Assembly (NCBI RefSeq): GCF_007992495.1
Contig: NZ_BKAJ01000003.1
Coordinates: 35,545-99,544, forward strand
Direction of reading: 5' to 3'
Source: Reyranella soli
GTDB taxonomy: Bacteria; Pseudomonadota; Alphaproteobacteria; Reyranellales; Reyranellaceae
DNA: 64,000 nucleotides
Shown here one piece after another: positions 44,925 through 53,668 of this stretch. A program made the position numbers and the translations under genes. Every line of letters begins with the position of its first letter. Position 1 is the stretch's first letter. The notes beneath the pieces were generated by a model. It saw only the letters and a program-made list of their open reading frames with translations. It was not told where the DNA came from and ran no database searches.

Positions 44925-46100
44925 ATGACTGACGATATCGGCGCTTTCGTGCCGGGTCCGCGCGTGCGCGTCGAAGGCCGCACCGGCGGCCCGCTGCAGG
45001 GCCTCACCTTCGCTGCCAAGGACCTGTTCGACGTGGCCGGCGTGCCGACCGGCGGCGGCAACCACGACTGGCCAACCGGGCGCCCAGTCCCCAGCCGGCA
45101 TTCCTGGGCGGTGCAAACCCTGCTCGACGCCGGCGCCACCCTGATCGGCAAGACCATCACCGACGAAGTCTCGCTCGGCATCCTGGGCGAGAACGCCTTC
45201 GACGGCACCCCGGTCAACACGCGCGCGCCCGGCCGCGTGCCCGGCGGCTCGTCGTCGGGCTCGGCCGCCGCCGTGGCGGCGGGGCTGTGCGACACCGCGC
45301 TCGGCACCGACACCGGCGGCTCGGTGCGCGTGCCGGCAAGCTTCTGCGGACTCTACGGCATCCGCCCGACGCACGGCCGCATCGACGTCACCGGCATGCT
45401 GCCCCAGGCGCCGACCTCCGACACCACGGGCTGGTTTGCCCGTGACGCCGAGACGTTCGCCCGGGTCTCGTCGGTGATGCTGGGAGAGGCGATACCGACC
45501 GTCCTGCCGACGCGGCTGATCGTGGCCGTCGACGCCTTCGGCTTTGCCGACGCCAACGTCGCCGCCGCTCTCCAGCCGATGGTGAAGCGCCTGGCCACGC
45601 TGATCGGATCGAGCCGCGAGGAGGTCATGGCGCCGCCCGGCCTGTCGGCGTGGGCGCGCGCGCAGCGCATGCTGCAGCCGGTCGAGGCCTACAACACCTT
45701 CAAGTCCTGGCTGGACGAGCGCAACCCGCGCTTCGCCTTCTCGGTCGCCAAGGCGCTGGTGATGGGTTCGCTGGTGCCGCCGGCCGAGCAGGCCTGGGCG
45801 CAGCTGATGCGCCAGGAAGTGCGGGCGCGCGTGGCGTACCTGCTGCCCGCCGGCACGATCCTCTGCCTGCCGACGACGCCGTTCCCCGCGCCGCTGGTCG
45901 GCCAAGCGCTGTCGGTTCTCGATCCGCTGCGCGATCGCATCACCTGCCTCTGCGCGCAAGGTGGACATGCTGGTCACCCACAGGTCAGCCTCCCGGGCAC
46001 GACGGTTGACGGGCTGCCGGTCGGTCTGTCGATCATCGGGCCGCGCGGCAGCGATGCGACGCTGGTCGCCGTGGCGAAGGCACTGGAGGCAACGACGTGA
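44925..46100 (+). CDS. Amidase signature family enzyme, short form
   Basis: 391 residues. The triad is K32 (FAAKDLFDVAG), S109 (VPGGSSSGSAAA) and S133 (GTDTGGSVRVP) with the usual 24-residue spacing. It lacks the N-terminal helix of the two amidases at 12170 and 13592 and resembles indoleacetamide-hydrolase-like AMI1 enzymes in its FAAKDLFDVAGVPTGGGNHDW start. It overlaps by GTGA with an HpxZ-like gene, suggesting action on an amide or ureide from purine or related nitrogen turnover. Confidence 0.9.
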   Translation: MTDDIGAFVPGPRVRVEGRTGGPLQGLTFAAKDLFDVAGVPTGGGNHDWPTGRPVPSRHSWAVQTLLDAGATLIGKTITDEVSLGILGENAFDGTPVNTRAPGRVPGGSSSGSAAAVAAGLCDTALGTDTGGSVRVPASFCGLYGIRPTHGRIDVTGMLPQAPTSDTTGWFARDAETFARVSSVMLGEAIPTVLPTRLIVAVDAFGFADANVAAALQPMVKRLATLIGSSREEVMAPPGLSAWARAQRMLQPVEAYNTFKSWLDERNPRFAFSVAKALVMGSLVPPAEQAWAQLMRQEVRARVAYLLPAGTILCLPTTPFPAPLVGQALSVLDPLRDRITCLCAQGGHAGHPQVSLPGTTVDGLPVGLSIIGPRGSDATLVAVAKALEATT

Positions 46101-46501
46101 AGGACATGACGCCGAACATCCCGGAAGTCGTCGAGGAAGTCCGGGAATTGTTCGAGCGCTACGAGCAGGCCCTGATCGACAAGAACGTCGACGTGCTCGA
46201 CGCCACCTTCTGGAACAGCCCGCACGCGATCCGCCTGGCCAATTACGAGCACGGCTACGGCTTCGACAGGATCCACGCCCATCGCGTCGCCCGGCCTCCC
46301 GGTCCCGGCACCAAGGAGAAGCGCCATCGCCTCGACATCGTGACCGTGGGCCGCGACGTCGCCACGGTGACGCTGGTCTACAAAGTTCGCGACAGGGACA
46401 TGGTCGGCCGGCAGACCCAGACGTGGGTGCGTTTCCCCGATATCGGTTGGAAGGTCGTCATGGCCCATGTGTCGATGATCGACAAGGAACCGACCTTGTG
46501 A
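46097..46501 (+). CDS. hpxZ: HpxZ-like (DUF3225) NTF2-fold protein
   Basis: 134 residues. LFERYEQALIDKNVDVLDATFWNSPHAIRL and the YGFDRIHAHRVAR segment match the DUF3225/HpxZ group, an NTF2-like fold found next to amidases in oxalurate and ureide degradation clusters. GTG 46097 overlaps the amidase stop; ATG 46106 is an alternative start. Probably a small-molecule-handling partner of the amidase. Symbol is by family. Confidence 0.82.
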   Translation: MKDMTPNIPEVVEEVRELFERYEQALIDKNVDVLDATFWNSPHAIRLANYEHGYGFDRIHAHRVARPPGPGTKEKRHRLDIVTVGRDVATVTLVYKVRDRDMVGRQTQTWVRFPDIGWKVVMAHVSMIDKEPTL

Positions 46502-46554
46502 GGGCGCGCGAAGGCGGCCTGGTTTTTGCAGATCACCGTCCGGGAGGAGCCCTC

Positions 46555-48123
46555 ATGCGTCGTCTTGTTCTTTCATCCATCGCGGCGCTTGCCGCCGTTT
46601 CCACGGCGCCGTTGGCTTCGGCACAGACCCTCAAGGTCGTCATGCATTCCGACGTGAAGGCGCTCGATCCGATCTGGAGTGGCGCCTACATCACGCGCAA
46701 CCACGGCTACATGATCTACGACACGCTGTTCGCCATCGACGACAAGCTGCAGGTCAAGCCGCAGATGGTCGAGAGCTGGACGACCAGCCCGGACGGCCTC
46801 ACCTGGACCTTCACCCTGCGCGACGGGCTGGAATGGCACGACGGCGCGCCGGTCACGGCGGAGGATTGCGTGGCCTCGCTCAAGCGCTGGTCGGTGCGCG
46901 ATGCGATGGGCCAGAAGCTCAACCAGTCGCTGCAGGACTACAAGATCGTCGATCCCAAGACCTTCCAGATCGTGCTCAAGGAGAAGTTCGGGCCGTTGCT
47001 CGAATCGCTGGGCAAGCCGTCGGTGGTCGTGCCGTTCATGATGCCCAAGCGCGTCGCCGACCTCGACCCCATGAAGCAGCTCGAGGACACGACCGGCTCC
47101 GGGCCCTTCATCATGAAGAAGGATGAATGGAAGCCGGGCGAGAAGATTGTCTACGTGAAGAACCCCAAGTACAAGCCGCGTACCGAGCCCGCCGCAGGCC
47201 TCGCCGGCGGCAAGGTTGTCAAGCTCGACCGCGTCGAGTGGATCTGGATTCCCGATGCAGAGACGCAGCTCAACGCGCTGATGAACGGCGAGATCGACAT
47301 GATCGAGAGCGTCTCCTACGACCATCTGCCGATCCTCGAAAAGAACAAGGACGTCCGGCTGATCTCGAACAAGACCTCCAACCAGTATGTCTTCCGTGCC
47401 AACTGGCTCCAGCCGCCGTTCAACAACGTGAAGGTCCGCCAGGCCGCGGCCTACGCGCTGAACCAGGAGGAGTTCCTGCAGGCCAACATCGGCGACAAGC
47501 GGTACTACCGCGTCTGCAAGGCGATGTTCACCTGCGATTCGCCGCTCGCCTCGACAGCCGGCACCGAGGGCATGATGGAGGGCAACGTCGCCAAGGCGCG
47601 CGAGCTCCTGAAAGAGGCCGGCTACGACGGCACGCTCGTGGTGATGCCGCAGCCGACCGACCTCGGCGTCATCAAGCAGCTGGCGCCGGTCGCCAAGTCG
47701 CAGCTCGAGAAGGCGGGCTTCAAGGTCGAGGTCCAGCCCATGGACTGGCAGAGCATGGTGACGCGTCTCACGACCAAGCGAGGACCGCCGTCGGACGGCG
47801 GCTGGAACGCTTTCGGCACGAGCTGGGTGCAGCTCGACATCCTCGACCCGCTGATGACGCCCTATCTCATCGCGACCTGTGACAAGGCGCGGGCCGGTTG
47901 GCCGTGCGACGAGGCCATGGAAAAGCTGCGCGACAAGTTCGTCGCCGCCACCTCGGATGCCGAGAAGAAGGCGGCTGCCGAGGAAGTGCAGCGCTACGCT
48001 TTGCAGATCGTGACCCATGTGCCACTCGGCGAGTGGTTTGCGGTCTCGGCAGTGCGCACCAATATCGGCACGCGCCCCGTGCCGCCGCCGATCACGGTCT
48101 TTTGGGACATGACCAAGAAGTAG
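46555..48123 (+). CDS. Peptide/nickel-type ABC transporter binding protein (SBP family 5)
   Basis: 522 residues with a signal peptide (to about residue 23). It has the family 5 pattern: ALDPIWSGAYITRNHGYMIYDTLF, WTFTLRDGLEWHDGAPVTAEDC, DTTGSGPFIMKKDEWKPGEKI and ANWLQPPFNNVKVRQAAAYALNQEEF. It binds a peptide, glycoside or nickel chelate. No permease or ATPase genes are linked. It follows hpxZ by about 53 bases; related proteins are at 53669 and 55370. Confidence 0.92.
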   Translation: MRRLVLSSIAALAAVSTAPLASAQTLKVVMHSDVKALDPIWSGAYITRNHGYMIYDTLFAIDDKLQVKPQMVESWTTSPDGLTWTFTLRDGLEWHDGAPVTAEDCVASLKRWSVRDAMGQKLNQSLQDYKIVDPKTFQIVLKEKFGPLLESLGKPSVVVPFMMPKRVADLDPMKQLEDTTGSGPFIMKKDEWKPGEKIVYVKNPKYKPRTEPAAGLAGGKVVKLDRVEWIWIPDAETQLNALMNGEIDMIESVSYDHLPILEKNKDVRLISNKTSNQYVFRANWLQPPFNNVKVRQAAAYALNQEEFLQANIGDKRYYRVCKAMFTCDSPLASTAGTEGMMEGNVAKARELLKEAGYDGTLVVMPQPTDLGVIKQLAPVAKSQLEKAGFKVEVQPMDWQSMVTRLTTKRGPPSDGGWNAFGTSWVQLDILDPLMTPYLIATCDKARAGWPCDEAMEKLRDKFVAATSDAEKKAAAEEVQRYALQIVTHVPLGEWFAVSAVRTNIGTRPVPPPITVFWDMTKK

Positions 48124-48205
48124 GCTCACGGCCATGTGAAGGGCCCGCTGTCGTCCAGTGCTGCTGCCACGCCGTAACAGGCGGGCCAGACAATGGAGGC
48201 AGGGA

Positions 48206-48598
48206 ATGGCAGACAACGTGAAACTGATCCGGGATTGCTTCGATGCGTTCGGTCGCGGTGACCCGGGTTTCATCGTGGCGCGCGTGGCCAAGGATGTGGA
48301 TTGGCGTCACGCTGGCGGCCCGGAAATCCCCTATGGCGGGGCCTACAAGGGCCGCGACGGGGTCGGCGACTTCTTCACCAAGATCGGTGCGGCGGTCGAC
48401 GTACTGACCTGGGAGCCCAAGCATGTCTTGCCGGCCGGTGACGAGGTCGTGGCGATCGGCCACTGGACAGGCAAGGCCAAGCCGACAGGCCGCACCTTCG
48501 CCGCCGACTGGGCCATGGTGTTCGGCGTGCGCAACGGCGAGATCACCTCGTTCCGCGTCGTCGAGGATACGGCAAGGGTGGCGGCGGCCTTTCGCTAA
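48206..48598 (+). CDS. SnoaL-like NTF2-fold protein
   Basis: 130 residues with a GGAGG-type site ahead of the ATG. NVKLIRDCFDAFGRGDPGFIVARVAKDVDW and GRTFAADWAMVFGVRNGEITSFRVVEDTARVAAAF follow the SnoaL/NTF2-like pattern of a cone-shaped pocket with a final recruiting strand. Such proteins act as small isomerases or cyclases, or have no known role. It lies alone, convergent with the FAD oxidoreductase gene. Confidence 0.82.
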   Translation: MADNVKLIRDCFDAFGRGDPGFIVARVAKDVDWRHAGGPEIPYGGAYKGRDGVGDFFTKIGAAVDVLTWEPKHVLPAGDEVVAIGHWTGKAKPTGRTFAADWAMVFGVRNGEITSFRVVEDTARVAAAFR

Positions 48599-48600
48599 GG

Positions 48601-48615
48601 TCTTCCGGACCGCGG
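48601..48615. repeat. Half-copy of a family A palindrome arm
   Basis: TCTTCCGGACCGCGG, identical to the arm start seen at 17459 and 63973, between convergent genes. The complementary arm is absent, so this is a remnant or a fresh deletion product. Confidence 0.55.
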
Positions 48616-48617
48616 CG

Positions 48618-49910
48618 TCAGAGCATCGCGCCGGCGTCTCTCAGCTTCTCGCGCAACGTCGCCGGATCGAGTTGTGCCGTCGGCTGGTTGGAGGCGGCGA
48701 GCAGGGCCGCTGCGGTGCCGACGGCCTGGGCGACGGCCATCGCCGTCGGCATGACGCGAATGGCGCCGTGCGCCTCGTGTGTGGCCGAGAGGCCGCGGCC
48801 CGCAACCAGCGCATTGTCGAGACCTTGCGGCACGGCGATGCGGTAGGGCAGGGCGTAGACGTGGTCCGGTCCCAGCTCCTCGAAAGTGATGTTGGCGTCG
48901 CCGGCGTGATGGACGTCGATCGGATAGGCGCCGAGCGCCATGGTGTCGGTGAACTCCGCGCCGTTGCGCAGGTCGTCGGCCGTCAGCGTGGCGAGGCCGG
49001 CGATGCGGCGCGTCTCGCGGATGCCGAGTTGCGGCGCGAACGACACCAGCCGCGCCCTGGCGCAGCCCGGCACGTTGGCGGTGATGAAGCGTGCCGCGGC
49101 GAGCGCCTGGCGGCGGCCTTCGCGCTCGCCGTCCGAAAGGGCGAAGGGATCGCTGGCGTCGATGGCAAGCCGGGTGACGTTGAACCAGCCATCGTCGCCG
49201 CCCGGCACGCGGCTGCAATGCAGCGCCGCGCGCGGCAATGCGCCCTCGGCGACGCCGCGGGCCGCGAGGGCTGCCTTGGCGTCCGCACTCATGCCGTCGA
49301 AGGCGGCGAAGTCGATCGGCCCCAAGCGGAACATCATGGTCGCGGGCTGCAGGCTCTCGCCCTCGTCGAGGTCGAGGAACGGGGCGCCGGCGCGCGCCAT
49401 CAGGTCGAGGTCGCCCGAGCTGTCGATGAAGAAGCGGGCCCGCACCTCGAGCAGCCCACCCTTGGTCAGCACCGTCGCCGAGCCGATGGTGCGGCCGCGG
49501 CGCGAGATCTGGGCGAGCTGACCGTGCAGCAGCACCCGCACGCCTGCCTCGTGCGCCATCTCGTCGAGCACCACCTTCAGGATCTCGGTGTCGTATTCGA
49601 CGCGATCCATGCGATGGCCTGTCGACATCACGAAATGGCCATGGCCGCTGCTGCCGCCCATGGCTTGCAGGCGCCCCACGATCTCCTCAGCGAGCCCCGC
49701 GATCACCCGACGGCCGGCCCGCGTCTCCCAGCCGACGAACTGGCCGACGGCGCCGGCCGTCGCGGCACCTCCCAAAAAGCCGTGGCGCTCGAACAGGACG
49801 GTCCGGGCGCCCTGGCGGGCCGCCGCGATGGCAGCCACCGTGCCGGCCATGCCGCCGCCGCTGGCCAGTACGTCACAATCGATGGGATTCATCTTCTCGA
49901 CAGCAGTCAT
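48618..49910 (-). CDS. FAD-dependent oxidoreductase (FAD_oxidored family)
   Basis: 430 residues. The dinucleotide site is CDVLASGGGMAGTVAAIAAARQG (about 12-34), followed by TVLFERHGFLGG and an ARFFIDSSGDLDLMARAG segment with the second FAD contact; GRGLSATHEAHGAIRVMPTAMAVAQAVGTAAAL is at the end. It matches the FAD_oxidored group (PF12831), often linked to sugar or xenobiotic catabolism. The substrate is unknown. Divergent from the DUF2235 gene. Confidence 0.88.
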   Translation of the reverse strand: MTAVEKMNPIDCDVLASGGGMAGTVAAIAAARQGARTVLFERHGFLGGAATAGAVGQFVGWETRAGRRVIAGLAEEIVGRLQAMGGSSGHGHFVMSTGHRMDRVEYDTEILKVVLDEMAHEAGVRVLLHGQLAQISRRGRTIGSATVLTKGGLLEVRARFFIDSSGDLDLMARAGAPFLDLDEGESLQPATMMFRLGPIDFAAFDGMSADAKAALAARGVAEGALPRAALHCSRVPGGDDGWFNVTRLAIDASDPFALSDGEREGRRQALAAARFITANVPGCARARLVSFAPQLGIRETRRIAGLATLTADDLRNGAEFTDTMALGAYPIDVHHAGDANITFEELGPDHVYALPYRIAVPQGLDNALVAGRGLSATHEAHGAIRVMPTAMAVAQAVGTAAALLAASNQPTAQLDPATLREKLRDAGAML

Positions 49911-50024
49911 TCAGCCTCTGAGCCGTTCCTAAATAGCGGCATGCAAGGCTGCCCGCCAGACAACTCGCGCCGAGAGATCGTTGCAGAAATACTCGTCATA
50001 GTAGCATTCTGCTTGACCGCGCTA

Positions 50025-50030
50025 TATAAT
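50025..50030 (+). promoter_or_regulatory. Candidate -10 box before the DUF2235 gene
   Basis: TATAAT (within CTATATAAT), 24 bases before the ATG at 50054. No matching -35 box at normal spacing: a TTGACC lies only six bases upstream. The -10 is otherwise the best match in this AT-rich gap. Confidence 0.4.
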
Positions 50031-50053
50031 GCCAAACAGGGGGCTTCGAGCGA

Positions 50054-51274
50054 ATGTCCAAGAAGATCGTCATCTGTTGCGACGGTACCGGCAATGAGAT
50101 CGGAAAGAAGATCTCAAATGTCCTGAAGCTCTATCGTATCCTGAAGAGGACCGACGCCCAGCGGGTCTACTACAATCCGGGAGTAGGCACGATCGGGCAG
50201 CAGAATGCCTGGCAGAGGTTCAGGCAGAACGCGAGCGCCGTGTTTGGACTGGCGACAGGATACGGCCTGGATAACGACATCCTGAGCGCCTACCGCTTCC
50301 TGGCCGAGACATACGAGCCCGGCGACAAGGTGTACCTGTTCGGCTTCAGCCGGGGAGCATACACGGTCCGCGCGCTCGCAGCCTTCACGCACGTCATGGG
50401 ATTGCTCCCCAGGGACCAGCTCAATCTCGCGACGTATGCGTTGTCGGCTTACAAGAGGGCAAGCAGCGACAGCCAGAAATCGTCGGATACGGACGAAAGA
50501 GAAGTAAAGAGCGAACAGCTGGCGGCAGCGTGGGACTTCAGCCGGGTTGCCGGCGGGCGACCGATCAGGATCGAGTTCATCGGCGTCTGGGACACCGTCG
50601 CCTCGGTCATCGTGCCGAGAACAGATCGGCTGCTGCCCAACCTGCAAACCCTGCGATTCACGCGAACCAACCCGAGTGTCCGCATCTTCCGGCAGGCCAT
50701 CGCGATCGATGAACGCCGGCGCATGTTCCGGCTCAACCGATGGATCGACCCGCAGCCCTATCAAGACAACCCTTTCGATCGCGCATCGGCTGTCGAGCAG
50801 AACATCCGGCAGGTATGGTTTGCCGGCGTTCACTCGGATGTCGGCGGTGGATACGCGGAGGAAGAAAGCGCTCTCTCCAAGTATCCGTTGATCTGGATGA
50901 TTCAGCAGGCATCGGACGCCGGCCTCGACATGAACGACGGCATGTTGAGGCGGCTGGCCTTTGGCCAAGGGAAGGCGGGCGACAAGTATCAGTACGCAAA
51001 ACCTGACGCGACCGCCGACATGCACGATTCGATGAACGCAGCCTGGCGCGTGCTGGAATGGCTGCCGAAGCGAGCGCGATGGCGCGATGACAAGTCGCTT
51101 CCGACTTCCGGCTGGTACCTGCCTCGCTCGGAGCCCCGGCTGATTCCCGAAGGCGCAATCCTTCACCACTCGGTGATTGAACGGAAGGAAAAGCGCGGCT
51201 ACGGCCCGCCGAATCTGCCCGCAAAATTCGAGGTGGAGGGCAAGACGCAGCTGGAACTCGGCAACTCGACCTGA
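50054..51274 (+). CDS. DUF2235 (Tle1-like) alpha/beta hydrolase
   Basis: 406 residues. KIVICCDGTGNEIG at the start, the nucleophile elbow LFGFSRGAYTVRALA (S99), EFIGVWDTVAS and WFAGVHSDVGGGYAE are all DUF2235 hallmarks; the catalytic histidine is probably in ILHHSVIERK. Family members include phospholipase effectors of type VI secretion. Here there is no VgrG, PAAR or immunity gene alongside and no signal peptide, so it may be a plain cytoplasmic lipase or an orphan. Base composition looks less GC-rich than the neighbours. Confidence 0.88.
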   Translation: MSKKIVICCDGTGNEIGKKISNVLKLYRILKRTDAQRVYYNPGVGTIGQQNAWQRFRQNASAVFGLATGYGLDNDILSAYRFLAETYEPGDKVYLFGFSRGAYTVRALAAFTHVMGLLPRDQLNLATYALSAYKRASSDSQKSSDTDEREVKSEQLAAAWDFSRVAGGRPIRIEFIGVWDTVASVIVPRTDRLLPNLQTLRFTRTNPSVRIFRQAIAIDERRRMFRLNRWIDPQPYQDNPFDRASAVEQNIRQVWFAGVHSDVGGGYAEEESALSKYPLIWMIQQASDAGLDMNDGMLRRLAFGQGKAGDKYQYAKPDATADMHDSMNAAWRVLEWLPKRARWRDDKSLPTSGWYLPRSEPRLIPEGAILHHSVIERKEKRGYGPPNLPAKFEVEGKTQLELGNST

Positions 51275-51358
51275 CTGAGCAATAACGTTGTAAGTCTCGC
51301 CGAACCTTTGGCATTGTTGAGCCGGCGGCTTCGCCCAAGGGGAACGGGAGGCTTCAGG

Positions 51359-52387
51359 GTGTTTTCCAATCGCACGACGCGCCGGTGGGCGCTGGGCGGC
51401 ATGGCTGCGCTGTCGATGGCGCCGGCTGCAAAGGCCCAGGATCTGACGAAAGCCTCGATCGCGCTGCTGAAGCTGTCGTCGTCGGGCCCGATCTTCATCG
51501 CCCAGGAGAAGGGCTGGTTCAAGGAAGCGGGCCTCGATCTCACGATGAAGGACTTCCAGGCGGCGGCCCAGGTGCCGCTGGCCGTGGTGTCGGGCGATGC
51601 CGATCTCGGCGTCACCGCCTTCACCGCCGGCTTCTTCAATCTCGCCGCGAAGGGCGGGCTGAAGGTCGTGGCGGCGCAGAGCGCCGAGCGGCCGGGCTAC
51701 CAGCTCAATGTCATCGCCGTCACCAATGCCGCCTGGGATGCCGGCGTTCGCGACGTGAAGGACCTGTCGGGCAAGCGGGTCGCCGTGACCACGGTCGGCT
51801 CCTCGGTCCACTATTCTCTGGAAGTCGTGGCGCGCAAGCACGGCGTCGACATGAAGACCGTGACCATCGTGCCGCTGCAGACCATTCCCAACATGGTGGC
51901 GGCCTTCAAGGGCGGGCAGGTCGACGCCGCGGTGTTCCCCATCACGACCTTCCGCCAGGTCGAATCGGAGGGCAGCGGCAAGCCGATCGCCTATGTCGGC
52001 GACGAGGTGCCCTGGCAGCTCGGTGCGGTCTTCACCTCGCCCAAGACCATTGCCGAGCGCCGGCCGCTGGTCGAGAAGTTCCTGGTCGGCTATCGCCGCG
52101 GCGCCGCAGCCTATCACGAGGCGTTCGGCAAGCGCGAGAACGGCAAGCTGGTGCCCGGCCCCAACTACGACGAGATGATCGGCATTCTGTCGAACGTGGT
52201 AAAGCAGCCGCCGGCGCTGATCGCCGCCGGCCTGCCCTACATCGATCCGGAGGGCAGGCTCGACGTCGGCGACATCTATAAGCAGGTCGCGTTCTGGCAA
52301 TCGACCGGGCAGGTCTCACGCGACGCCGATCCCAAGTCGTTCATCGACCTCAGCTTCGTGCAAGGGCACTTCAACGTGCCTAAGTGA
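51359..52387 (+). CDS. NitT/TauT-type ABC transporter binding protein
   Basis: 342 residues from a GTG at 51359 with GGGAGG ahead. The signal RTTRRWALGGMAALSMAPAAKAQ contains RR and could be a Tat or Sec leader. The mature part shows LLKLSSSGPIFIAQEKGWFKEAGLDLTMKDFQAAAQVPLAVVSGDADLG, which is SsuA/NMT1-like. Likely ligand: sulfonate, nitrate, taurine or pyrimidine-type. No permease or ATPase is linked. It is followed by a family B palindrome. Confidence 0.87.
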   Translation: MFSNRTTRRWALGGMAALSMAPAAKAQDLTKASIALLKLSSSGPIFIAQEKGWFKEAGLDLTMKDFQAAAQVPLAVVSGDADLGVTAFTAGFFNLAAKGGLKVVAAQSAERPGYQLNVIAVTNAAWDAGVRDVKDLSGKRVAVTTVGSSVHYSLEVVARKHGVDMKTVTIVPLQTIPNMVAAFKGGQVDAAVFPITTFRQVESEGSGKPIAYVGDEVPWQLGAVFTSPKTIAERRPLVEKFLVGYRRGAAAYHEAFGKRENGKLVPGPNYDEMIGILSNVVKQPPALIAAGLPYIDPEGRLDVGDIYKQVAFWQSTGQVSRDADPKSFIDLSFVQGHFNVPK

Positions 52388-52405
52388 CATTGCGCCAACG
52401 GCGCG

Positions 52406-52477
52406 GTGTTATCCTGAGCGCAGCGAAGGATCTTTGAGGCCCCAAAGATCCTTCGGCCTGCGGCCTCAGGATGACAG
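52406..52477. repeat. Family B palindromic repeat
   Basis: GTGTTATCCTGAGCGCAGCG pairs, imperfectly, with CGGCCTCAGGATGACAG around GGATCTTTGAGGCCCCAAAGATCC. This is the CCTGAGCG variant of the family B sequence, between convergent genes. Confidence 0.88.
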
Positions 52478-52489
52478 CTTCGCTGTCAT
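52471..52489. terminator. Hairpin covering the hxlR-type gene stop codon
   Basis: ATGACAGC-ttc-GCTGTCAT, a perfect 8-bp stem with a 3-base loop. It overlaps the stop codon (52486-52488) of the minus-strand regulator and touches the family B repeat. No T-run follows. Confidence 0.5.
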
Positions 52490-52884
52490 TCAGCCGCCTT
52501 CAGCTCCGCTGCCCGCGCGGCGCGCAGGGCGGCGTCCTCGGCTTCCCAGCGCATGCCGATCTCGGCGAGCTTGCCTAAAACGTCGTCGAGCTCGTGGCCG
52601 CGCTGGGTCAGCGAATACGTGACCTTGGGCGGAATCGTCGCTTCATAGTCGCGCCGCACCAGCGAGGCGCCCTCGAGCGTGCGCAGCCGCTCGGTCAGCA
52701 TCTTGGCCGAGATGCCGGCCACCCGTCGCTTCAGCTCACCGAAGCGCTGCGGGCCGTGGGTCTTGAGGTTGTAGAGGATGTACGTCGTCCACGGCCCCAT
52801 CAGCATGCGCAGGATGAAGTCCATGGGGCAGGAGGCACTCTCCTTGCCGTGGTGGATCTGTTTGGCGTCCATGGGAATATCCAT
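52486..52884 (-). CDS. HxlR-family transcriptional regulator
   Basis: 132 residues. The winged helix shows CPMDFILRMLMGPWTTYILYNLKTHGPQRFGELKRRVAGISAKMLTERLRTLE, the HxlR signature. A conserved cysteine, C19 in SASCPMDF, is where redox- or quinone-sensing HxlR proteins such as YodB and QorR carry their switch residue. Divergent from the flavodoxin-like reductase at 53017, as is typical for such sensor/target pairs. Confidence 0.92.
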   Translation of the reverse strand: MDIPMDAKQIHHGKESASCPMDFILRMLMGPWTTYILYNLKTHGPQRFGELKRRVAGISAKMLTERLRTLEGASLVRRDYEATIPPKVTYSLTQRGHELDDVLGKLAEIGMRWEAEDAALRAARAAELKAAE

Positions 52885-52886
52885 GA

Positions 52887-52955
52887 GTTACGAATTGGTA
52901 CCTACTGGTGAATATATAGAGCGCTTCCTAAATCTTTCCAGTCACAAACGGTAAC
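52887..52955. promoter_or_regulatory. Candidate HxlR operator cluster in the divergent gap
   Basis: Five-base units of GT-AC type repeat at exactly 10-base intervals: GTTAC (52887), GGTAC (52897), GGTGA (52907), then GTCAC (52941) and GTAAC (52951). Both clusters lie between the two start codons, one near each gene. One helical turn between units fits a dimeric winged-helix regulator. Confidence 0.45.
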
Positions 52956-53016
52956 CTAATAAACTGGGGAAACATATCGTCTTTTCTCTAGTTGAATCAA
53001 AGGATTGGAGAGAATC

Positions 53017-53601
53017 GTGAGCACCATCGCCATCGTCTATCACTCGGGCTTCGGCCATACCCAGGCCTTGGCTGAGGCCGTCGCCAGGGGCGCCGAATCG
53101 GTTGCCAGCACCAAGGTGAGCCTGATTCCGGTCGCCGACGCGGAAGCCCGTCAGGCCGAGCTGGACGGCGCCGATGCCATCATCTTCGGCAGCCCGACCT
53201 ACATGGGCGGCGTGTCGGCCGAGTTCGCCAAGTTCAAGGACTGGACGTCGAAGCGCTGGATGGAAGGGGCGTGGCGCAACAAGCTCGCGGCCGGCTTCAC
53301 CGCCTCGGCGTCGTGGAACGGCGACAAGCACAACACGCTCTATCAGCTGCTCACGCTCGCCCTGCAGCACGGCATGGTGTGGGTCGGGCTCGGCCTGCCG
53401 CCGGGCTACAACCATTCCAAGGGCTCTGCCGAGGATCTCAATCGCCTGGGCGCGTCGGTCGGCGCCATGGCGCAGGCCAATGCCGATCAGGGTATCGAGG
53501 GCATCGCCGCCTCCGACTTCCGCACCATGGAGGCGCTCGGCAAGCGTGTCGCCGATTCAGCGCGCCGCTGGCGCGAGCAGCCGCTGGCCCAGGCGGCGTA
53601 G
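53017..53601 (+). CDS. Flavodoxin-like NAD(P)H:quinone/FMN reductase
   Basis: 194 residues from a GTG at 53017 (STIAIVYHSGFGHTQAL) with GGAGAG six bases ahead. The phosphate loop HSGFGHT (9-15) and the FGSPTYMGGVSAEFAKFKDWTSKRW segment are WrbA-like. It probably reduces quinones by two electrons with FMN, protecting against redox cycling. Regulated, most likely, by the divergent HxlR-type gene. Confidence 0.9.
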   Translation: MSTIAIVYHSGFGHTQALAEAVARGAESVASTKVSLIPVADAEARQAELDGADAIIFGSPTYMGGVSAEFAKFKDWTSKRWMEGAWRNKLAAGFTASASWNGDKHNTLYQLLTLALQHGMVWVGLGLPPGYNHSKGSAEDLNRLGASVGAMAQANADQGIEGIAASDFRTMEALGKRVADSARRWREQPLAQAA

Positions 53602-53668
53602 CGAGCTGCGTAGCATCGGACGGGCGCATCCGGCAGGGCGCCAAGGCCTGCCGGATGTCCACTCGGAG

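Noticed and set aside
43077..45977. 966-codon open frame on the minus strand
   Set aside because: Antisense to the RND permease and an amidase; Arg/Gln/His-rich shadow with no motif.
50054..51274. DUF2235 gene as sign of a type VI island or prophage
   Set aside because: No VgrG, PAAR, Hcp, immunity, integrase or phage genes are nearby; the flanks are ordinary metabolic genes.
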